Notes: generated from the sequence alone by a model not told the origin. A stretch of 35,247 nucleotides of DNA from Peptoniphilus gorbachii (GCF_016908115.1 NZ_JAFBDH010000013.1:1-35247), one strand, 5' to 3'. Positions 24,082 to 32,996 are shown, numbered from the stretch's first letter. Program-made: numbers and translations.

Positions 24082-25404
24082 ATGAATTATTTAGAAACTT
24101 CAAAGGAATTGTTAGATTATATTAGAAAGAACGCAAGTATGTTTCACACAATTGACACTGTGAAATCATATCTTGATGGAGAAAATTTTATAGAATTAAA
24201 AGAAGGCGAAAGCTGGAATATTGAAAAGGGCAAGAATTATTACACAACAAGAAATGATTCATCAATAATTGCCTTTAAAGTGGGCAAAGATCTTTCAGAC
24301 TACCACTATCAACTTGTTGCTTCACACTCTGACTCTCCAACTTTTAAAGTTAAGAGCGTGCCAGAATTAGAAGGAGCAGGAGATTATATTAAGTTAAATG
24401 TAGAAGTTTACGGTGGACCAATTGATTGGACTTGGTTTGACAAACCTCTTACTCTAGCAGGAAGAGTATTAGTAGAAGAAAATGGTTCAATTGTATCAAA
24501 GCTTTTATACATTGACAAAGACATTTTAATTATCCCAGATGTTGCTATTCACATGAATAGAGAAGTAAATAAGGGCTATGAATTTAATAGACAAGTAGAT
24601 TTACTTCCATTATTTACAGCAGGCGCTTTGAAAAAGGGCGACTATGACAAAATGATCGCAGAAGAACTTGGAGTAAGTGTAGAACAAATTATTTCCAAAG
24701 ACTTATTCTTAGTGAATAGACAAGAAGGAAAAGTTTGGGGCTACAAAGATGAATTTATATCATCACCAAAGCTTGATGACTTAGAATGTTCTTTCACATC
24801 ATTAAAAGCATTTATTGCAGGAAATAATGACAAGGCAGTAAATGTATATGCTTGCTTTGACAATGAAGAAGTTGGATCAAATACAAAACAAGGCGCTATG
24901 TCTACCCTACTTCATGACACATTAAAAAGATTAAATGCATCTCTCGGCTTTGATGAAGAAGAATATCATAAAGCAGTTGCAAAATCTTTCTTAGTTAGTG
25001 CAGATAATGCTCACGCAGTTCATCCAAATCACAAAGAATTAACTGACGATGAAAATAAAACTTTCATGAATAAGGGTATTGTAATAAAAGAAGCTGCAAA
25101 TCAAAAATATACATCAGATGCTTTTTCACAAGCAGTCTTTAAAAAGATTTGTGCCCTAGCAGAAGTTCCAGTGCAACACTTTGCCAACAGAAGTAATATG
25201 CAAGGTGGTTCAACTCTTGGAAACTTATCAAATACACAAGTTTCACTTCACGCAGTTGATATTGGACTTGCACAACTTGCAATGCACTCAAATTATGAAA
25301 CAGCAGGAGCAATGGACCCAGCTTATATGATTAAGGCACTTACAAAATATTACAATTCCAATATAAAAATTGATGGAGCATCAAAAATTACTGTTGAAGA
25401 ATAA
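24082..25404 (+). CDS. M18 family aminopeptidase
   Basis: This 440-residue zinc-dependent cytosolic aminopeptidase belongs to family M18, which removes N-terminal residues (acidic or hydrophobic depending on the member) and forms dodecameric tetrahedral shells. His82 in SHSDSPTF and the acidic cluster FDNEEVGS (near residue 260), with a late His-containing segment (QVSLHAVDIGLAQLAMHS), match the two-metal centre. The RNRNMQGG-type turn appears as ANRSNMQGGSTLG. AAAAAGGAGGAAG before the ATG is a strong site. It follows the permease in one operon, so imported peptides or amino acids may feed it. The terminator is the hairpin at 25471. Confidence 0.9.
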   Translation: MNYLETSKELLDYIRKNASMFHTIDTVKSYLDGENFIELKEGESWNIEKGKNYYTTRNDSSIIAFKVGKDLSDYHYQLVASHSDSPTFKVKSVPELEGAGDYIKLNVEVYGGPIDWTWFDKPLTLAGRVLVEENGSIVSKLLYIDKDILIIPDVAIHMNREVNKGYEFNRQVDLLPLFTAGALKKGDYDKMIAEELGVSVEQIISKDLFLVNRQEGKVWGYKDEFISSPKLDDLECSFTSLKAFIAGNNDKAVNVYACFDNEEVGSNTKQGAMSTLLHDTLKRLNASLGFDEEEYHKAVAKSFLVSADNAHAVHPNHKELTDDENKTFMNKGIVIKEAANQKYTSDAFSQAVFKKICALAEVPVQHFANRSNMQGGSTLGNLSNTQVSLHAVDIGLAQLAMHSNYETAGAMDPAYMIKALTKYYNSNIKIDGASKITVEE

Positions 25405-25470
25405 ATTATTTAAAAAATAATTTTGACGAAGAATAATTTTGGTGGAAAAATTCAAAAATAATTTTAAGCT

Positions 25471-25513
25471 GATGTTGCAGAATAGATGATTCTACTCTGC
25501 AACATCATTTTTT
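25471..25513 (+). terminator. Terminator hairpin at the IS1182 remnant end
   Basis: GATGTTGCAGA (25471-25481) pairs exactly with TCTGCAACATC (25496-25506) around a 14-base loop, followed by ATTTTTTTA. It is part of the IS end and also serves as terminator for the aminopeptidase operon. Confidence 0.75.
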
Positions 25514-25598
25514 TATCAAGTATTTAAGCTTAGCCCTATTGATAAGAGACATATTTCACTTATTATATTTTCTATTATGGGACTTTTGCGACAGTCCC
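25471..25598 (-). mobile_element. Remnant of an IS1182-family element (copy 1, near MITE size)
   Basis: 25471-25566 matches 34571-34666 with 6 differences in 96 bases. On the minus strand it encodes the last residues of the IS1182 transposase (KYNKF...-type end SEICLLSIGL, then stop). Copy 1 stops matching after about 25573. It is followed by GGGACT/AGTCCC (25579-25598), which on the minus strand reads GGGACTGTCGCAAAAGTCCC, close to the terminal inverted repeats of IS1182-type elements. TGTTGCAGA at the other end matches TGTCGCAAA in 7 of 9 positions. So this could be a short internal-deletion derivative. 25599-25695 shows nothing else. Confidence 0.65.
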
Positions 25599-25695
25599 TT
25601 TATTTTTTTTTGCTAATGTTTTATTAGATTTATACATACCTATACCAATATCTTTAAAATCATATAAGATAAGGACCTATAAATAAAAAAGTACT

Positions 25696-26688
25696 TTAAT
25701 CACAATAATCGCATTTTAAATTGTGATCCTTGCAAGCTAAATTACGAACTTGACTAGGAAGTTTTCCCTTGTACCTTTTGTAATAAATGGAAAATTTGCT
25801 TGCTGATGAGTATCCAACAGACTCAGCTATTTCCTTTACAGGAAGTTCGGTATTTAAGAGAAGAGTTTCAGCTACATTCATTCTTTTTCTTTGGGTGTAT
25901 TCTGTAATGCTTTGACCATATTTTTCTTTGAACAAATTTTTTAGTTTAGTACCGCTCATTTTAGATATTTTTTCAAGGGTTTCTTGATTTACATTCATAG
26001 TGAAATGATCATCTAAAAATCTTGCTACATCTTCAAGTGCTTTATTATCATCAGATTCAATTTTATATTTTTTCCTATTTAAGTAGGTATCTATAACAAT
26101 GCTTACCCATTCATTTGCTTTGGCTTTAAAGAAAAAATCAGCGGCAGGAGGGTCCATCTTACAATTTAATATTTCCATTGCCACTTTTTCTAAGGATTTT
26201 GTAAGAATTATTTGATTAGGTTGAAGTAAAGCTGAATAAAATGATTCTGGATTAATGTTAATAGATGCTAAATGTTTTTCTATTAGTTCTTTTTTAAAAC
26301 CAATGGAAACAGCAAGATAACAACAATTCTCGTGTAATAAAAAAACAAAGTCATCTCTTATATTGTCAAAATCAAGAGTACATAATGAGTTTGCGGTAAG
26401 TGTTTGATAGGGATTAAATTTGTCTCCGTTTGCGCTGACTATGTAGCTTGTGTATATTGAAACATAATCTGCCATGCTATAAGTATTATTTTGAATTACT
26501 TCTTCTCTGATATAAAAGTCATGGACATCAATAATAAACCCATCTCCTTCATAAAACCAATATAGGCCTTCTGCATAGGTTGAATCCTCTTTTTTCCAAC
26601 AAAAAGTGTGCCCTGCACTTGAATACTTCTTATTGTTTTTACATTCATCTACTTTCATATAATCTTTTACAAAATCAATATAAGTCAT
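25696..26688 (-). CDS. AraC-family regulator with Cys/His-rich tail
   Basis: This 330-residue regulator has an N-terminal sensing domain of unknown ligand and a C-terminal AraC-type pair of helix-turn-helices (about residues 215-315): QETLEKISKMSGTKLKNLF, then LPVKEIAESVGYSSASKFSIYYKR, ending KLPSQVRN. The last residues hold CKDHNLKCDYC, giving a CxxH...CxxC pattern that would suit a metal or heme site (inference). AGGTG precedes its ATG. It is divergent from the ABC-MATE-ECF operon and, like YbtA in the yersiniabactin locus, probably regulates it. The 13-bp repeat at 26697/26815 lies just before both genes. Confidence 0.85.
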   Translation of the reverse strand: MTYIDFVKDYMKVDECKNNKKYSSAGHTFCWKKEDSTYAEGLYWFYEGDGFIIDVHDFYIREEVIQNNTYSMADYVSIYTSYIVSANGDKFNPYQTLTANSLCTLDFDNIRDDFVFLLHENCCYLAVSIGFKKELIEKHLASININPESFYSALLQPNQIILTKSLEKVAMEILNCKMDPPAADFFFKAKANEWVSIVIDTYLNRKKYKIESDDNKALEDVARFLDDHFTMNVNQETLEKISKMSGTKLKNLFKEKYGQSITEYTQRKRMNVAETLLLNTELPVKEIAESVGYSSASKFSIYYKRYKGKLPSQVRNLACKDHNLKCDYCD

Positions 26689-26696
26689 AATTCACC

Positions 26697-26827
26697 TATC
26701 CCTTTTAGACAATATTCCAATTAGCCTTATTAATTCAAAACTATTGTATTAGCAATTATAACCGATATATAATATGAAAGCAATGATACTTATTATCAAA
26801 TAAGGAAATTTTTATCTAAAAGGGATA
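26697..26827. repeat. 13-bp inverted repeat flanking the divergent promoter region
   Basis: TATCCCTTTTAGA (26697-26709) and TCTAAAAGGGATA (26815-26827) are exact inverses. Each lies in the leader of its gene, about 10-20 bases before the start codon, in the same orientation relative to that gene, so both transcripts begin translation just after TCTAAAAGGGATA. Paired operators for the AraC regulator, or matched RNA leader elements, are possible. Confidence 0.5.
26744..26773 (+). promoter_or_regulatory. Promoter of the ABC-MATE-ECF operon
   Basis: TTGTAT (26744-26749), an 18-nt spacer, and a perfect TATAAT (26768-26773). Transcription would start near 26780, about 70 bases before the first gene. 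Confidence 0.6.
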
Positions 26828-26848
26828 TCAAAGAAAGGAGATATGATT

Positions 26849-28603
26849 ATGAAGATTTACAAAAAACTATTTGCTTATGTACAGGATAAAAAATATCTTG
26901 GGGTTTTAGCTATAGTTTTTTCTGCTATATCTGCTGCACTTACGGTATATGGATTTTATTTAATCTACAAATTTCTGGATAATTTAATAATTAATTCAGA
27001 TTTATCTGGTGCAGAGAGCATAGCATTAAAATCTGTTATCACACTAACAAGTGGAGCAATATTTTATTGTGTTTCAGGAATGTTTTCACACATCTTGGGA
27101 TTTAGGCTTGAAACAAATTTAAGGAAAAGGGGGATTGATGGGTTAGAGAAAGCTAGTTTTAGGTTCTTTGACTTGAATCCATCTGGTCAAATAAGAAAGA
27201 TCATAGATGACAACGCCGCGCAAACTCATCAGGTTGTAGCTCACATGATTCCCGATAGTTCTCAGGCAATAGTTACACCCATACTTGTCCTTGTACTAGG
27301 CTTTATAGTAAGTATAAGAGTTGGCATAACCTTGATTGCTCTTACAATAATTGGTGGCTTAATTTTAGGTGCAATGATGGGCGAGCAAAAATTTATGAAT
27401 ATATATCAAGAAGCTCTATCTAAACTAAGCGCTGAAACTGTTGAATACGTTAGAGGGATGCAGGTAGTAAAGATATTTAGAGCAAATGTAGAGTCATTTA
27501 AAAGCTTTTACAAGGCGATAAAAGATTATTCAAAGTATGCTTATGATTATTCACTATCTTGTAAAAAACCTTATGTTTTGTATCAATGGTTATTTTTTGG
27601 TTTAATTGCAATTTTAATTATTCCTATAGTTTATTTTATGACTAGCTTAGGCAGCGCCAAGGTGATTTTACTTGAGCTTATCATGATTTTATTCTTATCA
27701 GGAGTTCTCTTTGTTTCATTTATGAGAATGATGTGGTACTCTATGTACATTTCTCAAGGCAATTATGCAGTGGATACTTTAGAGGCACTTTATGAAGATA
27801 TGCAAAAAGACAAATTAGTGCATGGTAATGTCAATAATTTTCAAAACTATAATATAGAATTTGAGAATGTTAGCTTTGCATATAGCGACAAAGCTGTCAT
27901 TGAAAATTTATCCTTTAAATTAGAAGAGGGAAAGTCCTATGCACTAGTCGGTTCATCCGGATCAGGCAAATCAACAGTAGCAAAACTTATATCAGGTTTT
28001 TACAATGTTAATGAAGGAAACATAAAGATAGGCGGGATAGCAATAAGTGAATATTCTGACGAAGCCTTAATTAAAGCCATTTCCTTTGTCTTTCAAGATT
28101 CAAAATTATTCAAGAAAAGCATTTATGAAAATGTAGCCTTAGCTAATAAAGATGCGACAAGAGATGACGTTATGAGAGCCTTAAAATTAGCAGGATGCGA
28201 TTTGATATTAGACAAATTCCCAGAAAGAGAAAATACAATCATAGGCTCAAAGGGAGTTTATTTATCTGGTGGAGAAAAACAAAGAATTGCAATTGCCAGG
28301 GCAATTTTAAAGGATTCCAAAATTATTATTATGGATGAAGCATCAGCATCAATCGACCCAGATAACGAGTTTGAATTGCAAAAAGCTTTCAAAAATCTTA
28401 TGAAGGATAAAACAGTTATCATGATTGCACACAGGCTATCTACAATTAAAGACCTTGATGAAATTATTGTGATGGATAGGGGAAAAATTATAGAAAAAGG
28501 ATCAGATCAAGAGCTAATGTCAAGAGATACAAACTATAAGAGACTGCAAGAGATGTTTAACAGTGCGAATGAATGGAGGGTTTCAAATGAAGGAGTTTTA
28601 TAA
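26849..28603 (+). CDS. ABC half-transporter (exporter fold), subunit 1
   Basis: This 584-residue protein has six spans (about residues 15-300) joined to an ABC ATPase domain. Walker A is GSSGSGKST (about residue 368), the signature LSGGEKQRIAIARA (about 472), Walker B IIIMDEASASID, and the H-loop is IAHRLST; all catalytic residues are present. It pairs with the next gene to make a heterodimer. Such pairs include drug/peptide exporters but also YbtPQ and IrtAB, exporter-fold proteins that import metal-siderophores. The ATG at 26849 is preferred to 26843 because AAAGGAG lies 8 bases before it. Being next to an AraC regulator and an ECF importer supports a metallophore or cofactor role (inference). 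Confidence 0.9.
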   Translation: MKIYKKLFAYVQDKKYLGVLAIVFSAISAALTVYGFYLIYKFLDNLIINSDLSGAESIALKSVITLTSGAIFYCVSGMFSHILGFRLETNLRKRGIDGLEKASFRFFDLNPSGQIRKIIDDNAAQTHQVVAHMIPDSSQAIVTPILVLVLGFIVSIRVGITLIALTIIGGLILGAMMGEQKFMNIYQEALSKLSAETVEYVRGMQVVKIFRANVESFKSFYKAIKDYSKYAYDYSLSCKKPYVLYQWLFFGLIAILIIPIVYFMTSLGSAKVILLELIMILFLSGVLFVSFMRMMWYSMYISQGNYAVDTLEALYEDMQKDKLVHGNVNNFQNYNIEFENVSFAYSDKAVIENLSFKLEEGKSYALVGSSGSGKSTVAKLISGFYNVNEGNIKIGGIAISEYSDEALIKAISFVFQDSKLFKKSIYENVALANKDATRDDVMRALKLAGCDLILDKFPERENTIIGSKGVYLSGGEKQRIAIARAILKDSKIIIMDEASASIDPDNEFELQKAFKNLMKDKTVIMIAHRLSTIKDLDEIIVMDRGKIIEKGSDQELMSRDTNYKRLQEMFNSANEWRVSNEGVL

Positions 28604-30308
28604 AAAAAGATTTGCTCTTACAGATAAAGGAGCAAGAAATTTAAGTAAAGCAACACTGGCTTCATTTTTCGTTTATTGTATAAACATGTTTCCTGCCATG
28701 TTACTAATGATTTTTGCTCAAGAAGTTTTGGAAAATATTGGTAAAAGCAAGGGCTTTTATATAGTATTCTCAGCCTTGACCTTGATATCAATGTATATTT
28801 TGCTTTCTATCGAATATGATAAATTATACAGCACAACATATCAAGAAAGTGCAGATTTAAGAATAAGGACAGCAGAAAATTTATCAAAACTACCTCTATC
28901 ATACTTTTCTAAGCATGATATTTCAGACCTAGCCCAAACAATCATGTCTGATATTGAAGGAATAGAGCATGCAATGAGCCACTCGATACCAAAAGTGGGT
29001 GGCATGGTACTCTTCTTCCCGCTTATATCTATCATGATGCTAATAAGCAATGTGAAGATGGGTTTAGCTGTTATTATTCCATCTCTTTTAAGCTTTATAT
29101 TTATACCTTTATCTAAAAAAATTCAGGTTAAGGGACATAAAAGATATTATGATATTCTAAGAAAAAACTCAGAAAGTTTTCAGGAAAATATCGAAATGCA
29201 AATGGAGATTAAAGCCTATGGCTTATCAGAGGAAATGAAAGAAAAACTGTATGAAAAAATGGATAAAAGTGAAAAAGTGCACTTAAAATCGGAAATAATT
29301 ACAATTTTAACTATGTCTATATCTTCAATATTTAGCTTCATATCTCTTGCTGTTGTAATACTTGTAGGAGTTAATTTAATTATCAATAAAGAGATAAGCC
29401 CTCTCTACATTATAGGATATTTACTAGCAGCTATGAAGATAAAAGACGCTCTTGATGCATCTAAAGAGGGAATGATGGAGATATTTTATTTATCGCCTAA
29501 AATTGAAAGATTAAAAGAAATTCAAAATCAAGATTTACAAGAAGGCGATGACTATGAACTAAAAAAATTTGACATTGATTTAAAAGATGTTGAATTTGCC
29601 TACAATAAAGACACAAAAGTTTTAAATGGTGTAAGCTTTAAAGCTAAGCAGGGAGAGGTCACTGCTTTAGTTGGAGCAAGTGGCTGCGGCAAAACAACTA
29701 TATTGAAACTTATATCAAGACTTTATGATTACGACGAGGGACAAATCTTAATCGATGGCAAAGATATAAAAGAAATATCAACAGAATCCCTTTTTGATAA
29801 GGTGTCTATTGTTTTCCAAGATGTAGTTCTATTTAATCAAAGCGTTATGGAAAATATTAGGATCGGAAAGCAAGATGCAAGTGACGAAGAAGTTAAAAGA
29901 GCAGCAAAACTTGCAAATTGCACAGATTTTATAGAAAAAATGGATAAAGGCTTCGATACAGTTATTGGTGAGAACGGTGCTGAGCTATCAGGTGGAGAAA
30001 GACAAAGATTATCAATAGCCAGAGCCTTCTTAAAAGATGCACCGATATTGATCTTAGACGAGATAGCAGCAAGCCTTGATGTTGACAATGAGAAAAAAAT
30101 TCAAGAGTCTTTAAATAATCTAATTAAAGATAAAACTGTTGTCATCATTTCACACAGAATGAAATCCATAGAAAATGCAGACAAGATTGTAGTTCTTGAA
30201 AACGGAAAATTAGAAAGCCAAGGCAAACATGAAGAGCTTTTACAAAAATCAAAAGTTTACAAGAATTTAATAGAAAAAACAAAAATGGCAGAAGAATTTA
30301 TATATTGA
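28587..30308 (+). CDS. ABC half-transporter (exporter fold), subunit 2
   Basis: This 573-residue partner of the previous gene has a six-span membrane domain (about residues 15-300) and an ATPase domain with Walker A GASGCGKTT (about 362), signature LSGGERQRLSIARAF (about 467), Walker B ILILDEIAASLD and the ISHRMKS H-loop. ATG at 28587 is preferred since GGAGGG lies just before it; it overlaps the previous gene by 17 bases. Its last codons (KMAEEFIY then stop) recur as a near-copy after the MATE gene (31685-31710), a sign that the MATE gene was added between this gene and the ECF genes. Confidence 0.9.
   Translation: MKEFYKKRFALTDKGARNLSKATLASFFVYCINMFPAMLLMIFAQEVLENIGKSKGFYIVFSALTLISMYILLSIEYDKLYSTTYQESADLRIRTAENLSKLPLSYFSKHDISDLAQTIMSDIEGIEHAMSHSIPKVGGMVLFFPLISIMMLISNVKMGLAVIIPSLLSFIFIPLSKKIQVKGHKRYYDILRKNSESFQENIEMQMEIKAYGLSEEMKEKLYEKMDKSEKVHLKSEIITILTMSISSIFSFISLAVVILVGVNLIINKEISPLYIIGYLLAAMKIKDALDASKEGMMEIFYLSPKIERLKEIQNQDLQEGDDYELKKFDIDLKDVEFAYNKDTKVLNGVSFKAKQGEVTALVGASGCGKTTILKLISRLYDYDEGQILIDGKDIKEISTESLFDKVSIVFQDVVLFNQSVMENIRIGKQDASDEEVKRAAKLANCTDFIEKMDKGFDTVIGENGAELSGGERQRLSIARAFLKDAPILILDEIAASLDVDNEKKIQESLNNLIKDKTVVIISHRMKSIENADKIVVLENGKLESQGKHEELLQKSKVYKNLIEKTKMAEEFIY
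30281..30306. repeat. 26-bp imperfect direct repeat, left copy
   Basis: This matches 31685-31710 in 24 of 26 positions (core CAGAAGAATTTATA). It encodes the last residues of the second ABC subunit. The two copies bracket the MATE gene. Confidence 0.75.
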
Positions 30309-30319
30309 AAGAACTAAAA

Positions 30320-31663
30320 ATGAAACAAAACATGAAAGAAAAGTTGTTGACCAAGAAGCCATTGTCTTTAATGTTTCAATTATCTATACCAGCAGTAATT
30401 GGCATGGTGGTTATAGGTCTATATCCACTTATGGATGGAATATTTGCTGGACAAATAATTGGTGAGAATGCTATGGCGGCTTGCTCAATAGCTATGCCAC
30501 TTACATTTTTTAATAATGGGATTGCCACGCTTATAGGGATAGGTTCAGCATCAATTTTATCAAGAGCCATGGGAAAGAGTGATAAAGATACTATAGACAA
30601 GCTTATGGGAAATCTTATCTATTGGATTATATTTTTTTCAACGATCATAACAATAGGAGGAATACTTCTAGGACCATATTTTTTAGATTTAATTGGAGCA
30701 ACAGGAGAAATAAAGGCATTAGGCATAAGGTATTTAAGAATAATATTTCTAGGCTCAATTTTTGTAAACTTTACCCAGTCAGCCAATATGGTTATGCGTG
30801 GTGAAGGACTTATGAAAAGAGCAATGAGTATCATGGGACTTGGTGCCTTTATCAATATAGCTCTTGATCCAATACTAATGAAATTAATGGGTGATTATGC
30901 CATTGAGGGAGCAGCTATAGCAACTGTAACAGCACAAGTAATTCAAGCGGTTATTACTCTTTATTATTTTAAAAGTAAAAGTGAAAATGTAAAAATAAAG
31001 AAAATAAAAAAAGAAAAAGATATATCAAAGGAAATGTTTGGAGTAGGAGTATCAGCTATGATCATGCAAGTATTTTTCATGGTTCAACAAACATTGCTTT
31101 ATAGACAAGCTTTTAGATATGGAGGAGATCCAAATGCAATATTAATGTCGGCAACTTTGAGATTTTATGGATTTTCATTTATACCAATTTGGGGAATGAG
31201 TCAGGCGTTACAGCCGATTATTGGTACAAACTTTGGAGCAAAACAATACGATAGAGTAAAGGAAACTATGAAGATATTTTCTATAGGAGGAACAGTACTT
31301 GCAGCAATTTTTTGGTTACCAGCACAAGTATTTTCAAAACAGTTACTTGGTTTATTTAAAGTAAGTCAGGATATAATTTCAAGTGGAGTTAATAATTTCA
31401 GAATGTTCTATTCAGTATTTATTCTTTATGGAATTATGATTATGACAATAACTTTTTTCCAAGCGATAGGGGATGGAAAAAAAGCTGGAATGATTGTAAT
31501 GTTAAGACAGCTAATACTACTTGTTCCAGCCTTACTTATATTACCAAGAGTATTTGGAGCAAGGGCTGTTTGGTGGACAGAACCAGTTGTAGATTTTACT
31601 ATGATAATGGTAGGTTTAGCAATGCAAGCAAAGGCTCTTTCAAATATGAATGTAAAAGATTAA
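30320..31663 (+). CDS. MATE family multidrug/metabolite efflux transporter
   Basis: This 447-residue protein (452 if the TTG at 30305 is used) has about 12 membrane spans in two MatE halves. Typical segments are PAVIGMVVIGLYPLMDGIFAGQ in the first span and GMSQALQPIIGTNFGAKQYDRVKETM in the second half. MATE proteins export drugs, organic cations or metabolites, driven by Na+ or H+. The start is uncertain: neither TTG 30305, which overlaps the ABC stop as TTGA, nor ATG 30320 has a good ribosome site. In a metallophore locus it could export a chelator or toxic product (inference). Bracketed by direct repeats, it looks inserted. Confidence 0.85.
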   Translation: MKQNMKEKLLTKKPLSLMFQLSIPAVIGMVVIGLYPLMDGIFAGQIIGENAMAACSIAMPLTFFNNGIATLIGIGSASILSRAMGKSDKDTIDKLMGNLIYWIIFFSTIITIGGILLGPYFLDLIGATGEIKALGIRYLRIIFLGSIFVNFTQSANMVMRGEGLMKRAMSIMGLGAFINIALDPILMKLMGDYAIEGAAIATVTAQVIQAVITLYYFKSKSENVKIKKIKKEKDISKEMFGVGVSAMIMQVFFMVQQTLLYRQAFRYGGDPNAILMSATLRFYGFSFIPIWGMSQALQPIIGTNFGAKQYDRVKETMKIFSIGGTVLAAIFWLPAQVFSKQLLGLFKVSQDIISSGVNNFRMFYSVFILYGIMIMTITFFQAIGDGKKAGMIVMLRQLILLVPALLILPRVFGARAVWWTEPVVDFTMIMVGLAMQAKALSNMNVKD

Positions 31664-31690
31664 AAATAAAATAAAAATAAAAATAAAAAT
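31661..31690 (+). repeat. Low-complexity tandem AAAAT tract
   Basis: Right after the MATE stop, about five copies of TAAAA/AAAAT follow each other. It ends where the right direct-repeat copy begins, so it may mark the junction of the insertion. Confidence 0.6.
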
Positions 31691-31710
31691 GACAGAAGAA
31701 TTTATACATT
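31685..31710. repeat. 26-bp imperfect direct repeat, right copy
   Basis: Matches 30281-30306 in 24 of 26 positions. As coding sequence it would read KMTEEFIH then stop, a second copy of the ABC gene's C-terminal end, followed by TAGGAG, the ribosome binding site of the ECF S-component gene. Confidence 0.75.
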
Positions 31711-31722
31711 AGGAGTAATAAA

Positions 31723-32307
31723 ATGGATAATAAAAAATTAAAAGTAAAAGATTTAGTAAGTATCGGCGTTTTTGGCGTGATTTATTTGGTCTTGCTGTTT
31801 GGAATTGGCATGATGGGCATTATCCCAATATTGTTTTTAATATACCCAACAGTTTTGGGCATAGTTGCAGGGACTGTAGTTATGTTATTTATGACAAAGG
31901 TTCAAAAACCATGGGCGTTATTTATATTCGGCATGATATCACCTCTTGTGATGTTTGCTGCTGGTCATACTTACGTCGTTGTAGTTTTATCGCTTATAGT
32001 AATGATAATAGCAGAATTAATTAGAAAGATTGGTAATTATAATTCCTTTAAATACAATATGCTTTCTTACGCAGTTTTTAGTATATGGATATGCAGCTCT
32101 ATGATGCAAATGCTTTTAGCAAAAGAAAAATATTTGGAAATGTCTATTGAAATGATGGGAAAAGATTATGTTGATGCAATGGAAAAACTAATAACATATC
32201 CTCACATGGCCTTAGTAGCCTTAGGTGCTTTTCTAGGAGGAATTCTTGGAGCATATATAGGCAAGGCTCTATTGAAAAAACACTTTGAAAAAGCAGGCAT
32301 TGTATAA
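31723..32307 (+). CDS. ECF transporter S component, MptD/Trep_Strep family
   Basis: This 194-residue membrane protein with about six spans resembles the MptD/Trep_Strep group of putative energy-coupling factor substrate-binding (S) components. LVSIGVFGVIYLVLLFGIGMMG forms the first span, and the C-terminal region has ALGAFLGGILGAYIGKALLKKH, as in this family. S components bind a vitamin, metal or cofactor and swing across the membrane when the ATPases act. The substrate of the MptD group is not settled; ECF-driven heme import is known in streptococci and lactobacilli. GGAG precedes its ATG. The gene overlaps ecfT (TAATG). Confidence 0.8.
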   Translation: MDNKKLKVKDLVSIGVFGVIYLVLLFGIGMMGIIPILFLIYPTVLGIVAGTVVMLFMTKVQKPWALFIFGMISPLVMFAAGHTYVVVVLSLIVMIIAELIRKIGNYNSFKYNMLSYAVFSIWICSSMMQMLLAKEKYLEMSIEMMGKDYVDAMEKLITYPHMALVALGAFLGGILGAYIGKALLKKHFEKAGIV

Positions 32308-32996
32308 TGCCTACCTTTTCTTCAAATGCTCCATTTAATCCCAATCCAATAAGTAAGATATTAGTAGTATTTCTTACAGGATTAACTGTTGCGCATAGCT
32401 TAAATATCCGTTTGGAGCTAGCGATTGTTTGTCTTATTGGTATTTTGTTTTATTTGAATGGGTACAAAAAAACACTTTTTAAATGGATAATTTTATGTAT
32501 AGCATTATATTCTGTACCTAATTTTATGATTCTATCTACACTAAACCCGATACTCAAGATGTTTTTAAGTATACCTATAGTCTTTAGAATGTTTTTATTG
32601 CCATTTATGGCAGCAAGCCTCATGATAAAGACATCTGATGTAGGTGCAATAATTTCGTCAATGGATAAGCTTAAAATTCCAAAAAATCTTTCCATACCTA
32701 TTGCAGTTATGTTTAGATTTTTCCCATCTTTTAAAGAAGAGAAGAAAAACATCAAAATGGCTATGAGAGTAAGGGGGATAAATTTTAAAAACCCAATCAA
32801 ATATCTTGAATATGTTTCAGTGCCACTACTCATTATATCTTCAAACATTGCAGATGACATTGCAAAAGCAGCAGAAACAAAGGCAATAGAAAATCCAATT
32901 GCCAAGACCAGATATATTCGATTAAAGATACAGCTAATTGATTTTGTTTATGTATTAGCAGTTGCTGGACTTATTGTGGGAGGCTTAATATGGTAA
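32307..32996 (+). CDS. ECF transporter transmembrane component EcfT
   Basis: This 229-residue membrane protein couples the two ATPase domains to the S component. Five to six spans are seen, with the coupling region FRFFPSFKEEKKNIKMAMRVRGINF, containing the conserved RG motif of EcfT that contacts the ATPases. Its ATG overlaps the S-component stop by one base, and its end overlaps the ATPase gene by 7, so all three are translated as a unit. This dedicated cluster is a group I-type ECF system, with its own S, T and A parts. Confidence 0.85.
   Translation: MPTFSSNAPFNPNPISKILVVFLTGLTVAHSLNIRLELAIVCLIGILFYLNGYKKTLFKWIILCIALYSVPNFMILSTLNPILKMFLSIPIVFRMFLLPFMAASLMIKTSDVGAIISSMDKLKIPKNLSIPIAVMFRFFPSFKEEKKNIKMAMRVRGINFKNPIKYLEYVSVPLLIISSNIADDIAKAAETKAIENPIAKTRYIRLKIQLIDFVYVLAVAGLIVGGLIW

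Noticed and set aside
32450-32905. A 151-codon open frame on the minus strand
   Set aside because: It lies antisense to ecfT, which has clear family features and overlaps its neighbours as in an operon. No ribosome site supports the minus frame.
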